NCBI GenBank assembly: GCA_945949485.1
Contig: CAMFER010000011.1
Coordinates: 1-34,515 of the forward strand
Reading direction: 5' to 3'
DNA length: 34,515 nt
DNA from: an uncultured Clostridium sp.
Lineage (GTDB): Bacteria > Bacillota > Clostridia > TANB77 > CAG-508
Numbering within the stretch: the stretch's first letter is position 1; the number at the start of each line of letters is the position of its first letter. Positions 31,794-34,515 of the stretch are shown here, one piece after another. Both the position numbers and the translations under genes were made by a program. The notes beneath the pieces are model-generated. The model searched no databases. It was given only the letters and a program-made list of their open reading frames with translations, and was not told the origin of the DNA.

Positions 31794-32750
31794 AGAGAAA
31801 AAATTATAGAAATTAAGGGAAAGAAAATAATAAAATTATTAGTTTTAATATTAACAATTGGAATTTTAACTTCAGGAATAGTATATGCGGGCATAGCTGT
31901 ATATAAAAAATACATTTGGAAAGAACCAGAAAGATATAATGTTGAGAAAGAAAAAAAGGTGACAAATGAAGATTTAAATGAAGCGATTTCACAAGAAGAA
32001 GCTATAGAAAAAGCAAGAGAGATAATTAAAAAACTAGGATATTATGAATTTAATGTAGAAAAAGTAGAACTTATAAAATATCCAGACGATTATGAAATGG
32101 AATGGATGATTATAGGTAAAGAGCAAATAAGCATAAATTTAGATGCATATACAGGGAAATTAGTATCATTTTCTGCTTACAATTTAGATGATACAAAAAT
32201 AGAAAACAAGTTAGGTAAAGAAGAAGTAGAAAAAGTTATGACTGACATATACGAAAGATTAGGATATAGCAAGGAAGAATATATACTAACAGCCTTAAAT
32301 AAAGTAGAGATTACAGATGATTCTCCGCTTTGGCAAGGAGATTTTTGTAAAATTTATGATGGAATAGTAAATGAATTTGAATGTATAAGATTAACAGTAA
32401 TTCCAGAAACAAATGAATTAAGAGGTGTAAATGTATTTGACTGCAAAACAGAAAATAATCCAGTAATAATTTCAGAAGAAGAGACAATTCAAATTGCTAA
32501 AGACTTTGAAAAATTAAATACAATGGTATATCACGAAGAAATGAATGAAAAAGAACAAGAAGAAAAAATAAAAGAAAATACAACAACTAATCAGAATACT
32601 AATGAATTATATGACTATAGATTAGAAGAATTAGTTAGAAAAGTTTGGAGAGTGGAAATAGAATATAAAAATGATGTGTTTACAGAACGAGATTCATATT
32701 TTGTAGATTGTGAGACAGGGAAAATACTAGGAGGAGATTCAATAAAATAA
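31794..32750 (+). CDS. Membrane-anchored PepSY/YcdB-like protein, no clear start codon at expected N-terminus
   Basis: Open frame REKIIEIKGKKIIKLLVLILTIGILTSGIVYAG... precedes the annotated GTG at 31959; two repeats of AIEKAREIIKKLGY-like sequence. Confidence 0.6.
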   Translation, partial: REKIIEIKGKKIIKLLVLILTIGILTSGIVYAGIAVYKKYIWKEPERYNVEKEKKVTNEDLNEAISQEEAIEKAREIIKKLGYYEFNVEKVELIKYPDDYEMEWMIIGKEQISINLDAYTGKLVSFSAYNLDDTKIENKLGKEEVEKVMTDIYERLGYSKEEYILTALNKVEITDDSPLWQGDFCKIYDGIVNEFECIRLTVIPETNELRGVNVFDCKTENNPVIISEEETIQIAKDFEKLNTMVYHEEMNEKEQEEKIKENTTTNQNTNELYDYRLEELVRKVWRVEIEYKNDVFTERDSYFVDCETGKILGGDSIK

Positions 32751-32856
32751 AATGTTAGATAATTAAATTTAAAATATAAAAATTACTTTATACAAAAGTA
32801 TAGAGTAATTTTTTTTGTGATATTATATAAAAATAAGATATATATTGGAGAAAAAT

Positions 32857-33075
32857 ATGAAAAAAGAAAATATTTATAAAATTTTATATGTTATTTCTGT
32901 AATCCTATTAATTGCTTTTGTAATTATACTAGGAATAGATTATTTTAATTATGATAAGATTAACAATTCTGCTCCTTTTTATGTTTTCATCTTAGTTAGA
33001 ATATTTGAATTTGTAGTACCAAGTATAATAATTGCCATTATTGCAAAAATAGTTAAAAAGAAGTTTGGAAAATAA
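32857..33075 (+). CDS. Small two-TM membrane protein
   Basis: ATG after ggag; two hydrophobic stretches. Confidence 0.5.
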   Translation: MKKENIYKILYVISVILLIAFVIILGIDYFNYDKINNSAPFYVFILVRIFEFVVPSIIIAIIAKIVKKKFGK

Positions 33076-33095
33076 TAAAATATAGAGGTAATAAA

Positions 33096-33440
33096 ATGAA
33101 TTTAGATAAAGATAAATATAATATAATATAATATAATATAATAACTTTATGCGGTTCAGTTAGATTTAAAAAAGAATTTTTAAAAATACAAGAAAAACTT
33201 ACTTTAATGGGAAATATTGTTTTTACTCCTAATTTTTTTAATACTATAAGAAAAGAAGAGATAACTTTAGAGATAAAAGAAATGCTAGATAAGATGCATA
33301 GACAAAAGATAGATTTATCAGATGAAATTTATGTAATTAATCCAGGAGGATATATCGGAGAAAGCACTAAATCTGAAATTGAATATGACAAAAGAAAGGA
33401 AAAGAAAGTTTCATATTTGGAAAATGTATATAAAGAATAA
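33096..33440 (+). CDS. Nucleoside 2-deoxyribosyltransferase-like/DUF4406-like small protein with in-frame TAA in a (TATAA)5 repeat
   Basis: MNLDKDKYNII*YNIITLCGSVRFKKEFLKIQEKLTLMGNIVFTPNFF...DEIYVINPGGYIGESTKSEIEYDKRKEKKVSYLE. Confidence 0.65.
33117..33144. repeat. Pentanucleotide tandem repeat (TATAA)5 + TAA
   Basis: tataa tataa tataa tataa tataa taa. Confidence 0.95.
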
Positions 33441-33523
33441 TAAAAATTATATACATGAATGTTGATAAAATAGTAATTTTTTGTTTAAATAAAAATATAA
33501 ATTCACAAAAAATTCACAAAGAA

Positions 33524-33550
33524 TTAGCACTCTACACTTGACATTGCTAA
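33524..33550 (+). promoter_or_regulatory. CIRCE-like operator (HrcA site) overlapping promoter of hsp20
   Basis: TTAGCACTC-9 nt-CATTGCTAA against consensus TTAGCACTC-N9-GAGTGCTAA (second arm 7/9); TTGACA -35 overlaps, TACAAT -10 downstream. Confidence 0.7.
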
Positions 33551-33654
33551 AAATAGTGATACAATATAAATGTAATGAGAATTACATATATGTGCATACC
33601 CTTGAAACAGAGTATCAACACATAAAAAATTATTTTGTAAAAGGAGTGGTTTTT

Positions 33655-34080
33655 ATGATGATGATACCAAGAAAAAGGAACGAATTTGATTTGTTCAGAG
33701 ATTTTTTTGAAGGAGATGATTTCTTTCCAATTAGAAGAGAAAGTGCAATAATGAAAACAGACATAAAAGAGAAAAAAGATAAATACATTATCGAAATGGA
33801 TCTTCCTGGATATGAAAAAGAAAACATTAACCTATCATTGAAAGATGGATATTTGGAAGTAACAGCTGAGGTTAAGAAAGAAGAAGACAGTGAAGAAAAG
33901 GACAAATTTGTTCATAAGGAAAGATATTACGGACATTGCTCAAGAAGTTTTTATGTGGGAGAGCAAATTAAAGAAGAAGATGTAAATGCAGAATTTAAAA
34001 ACGGTATATTAAAAATTTGTATTCCAAAAAAAGAAGAAAGAAAAGAACTTCCAGAAGCAAAACATATTGAAATTAAATAA
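33655..34080 (+). CDS. hsp20: Hsp20/alpha-crystallin small heat shock protein
   Basis: MKTDIKEKKDKYIIEMDLPGYEKENINLSLKDGYLEVTAEVKKEED...FYVGEQIKEEDVNAEFKNGILKICIPKK. Confidence 0.95.
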   Translation: MMMIPRKRNEFDLFRDFFEGDDFFPIRRESAIMKTDIKEKKDKYIIEMDLPGYEKENINLSLKDGYLEVTAEVKKEEDSEEKDKFVHKERYYGHCSRSFYVGEQIKEEDVNAEFKNGILKICIPKKEERKELPEAKHIEIK

Positions 34081-34326
34081 TATTTATAAGGAAATGGTTT
34101 TATATAGAATCATTTCCTTATTTAATATATAAATTACAATAAATGTGTGAGATTAATAGTAATTTGTAGCTGAGGTTGAGTTTGAAAGTTTAAATAAAAA
34201 AATTATAGATTTTGAGGTGGGTATATAAAATATGCTCATCTTTTATTATGTCAATTTAATATTGTATAATATATAGAGAGTTCTATATACTGCAAACTAT
34301 CAAAAAAATGTAAGGAGGTAATTGCC

Positions 34327-34515
34327 ATGAGAGAATTGTTTGTTGAAAAAGTAATTGATTTGGCAGGAGAATTTTTAGACAATAACCAAAGAATAAAATT
34401 AAAAGAAATACTTACAGAAATATGTTTAAATTATCACATTGAAATGTTAGAACAAAACCGAAAACAAGAAATACAAAAGAACAATGAAGAAATATTAAAT
34501 AAATTTATATCATCA
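34327..34515 (+). CDS. Partial ORF running off the window end (unknown; possibly integrase N-terminal)
   Basis: RBS aaggaggt; MRELFVEKVIDLAGEFLDNNQRIKLKEILTEICLNYHIEMLEQNRK... Confidence 0.45.
   Translation, partial: MRELFVEKVIDLAGEFLDNNQRIKLKEILTEICLNYHIEMLEQNRKQEIQKNNEEILNKFISS

Overview
This is an AT-rich Firmicutes (Clostridia-like) chromosomal segment. It carries rpmE, a YebC-family gene, the whole spoIIIAA-AH operon, a phosphofructokinase, a FIST protein, aldehyde and Fe-alcohol dehydrogenases, T-box/valS, spoIIAA-spoIIAB-sigF, an IS110 element, spoIID, an M23 (SpoIIQ-like) gene, lexA, a two-gene ABC exporter, an ECF-sigma locus and CIRCE/hsp20. The main observation is that nine genes (spoIIIAA, AC, AE, AF, AG, sigF, spoIID, one ABC-exporter half and a VanW-family gene) are each broken by the same one-base lesion: a single extra C directly before a glycine GGA/GGT codon, which makes an in-frame CGG. 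In all nine, skipping the C (+1 shift) restores the expected protein. In spoIIIAC, stop codons in both frames confine the shift to 11 nt around the CGG. By my manual count CGG occurs in frame only once elsewhere in the window (a zinc-ribbon ORF), although it is common out of frame. Seven of the nine genes are sporulation genes. I propose programmed +1 frameshifting, or quadruplet decoding of CGGA/CGGU as Gly, possibly tied to a missing CGG-decoding tRNA-Arg. A systematic sequence artefact is the main alternative. Secondary observations are a (TATAA)5 repeat in a coding region that closes an ORF, an A8 frame break in an HTH gene, a candidate IS110 bridge RNA with a long closing stem, and a sigma-factor locus with two in-frame TAAs.
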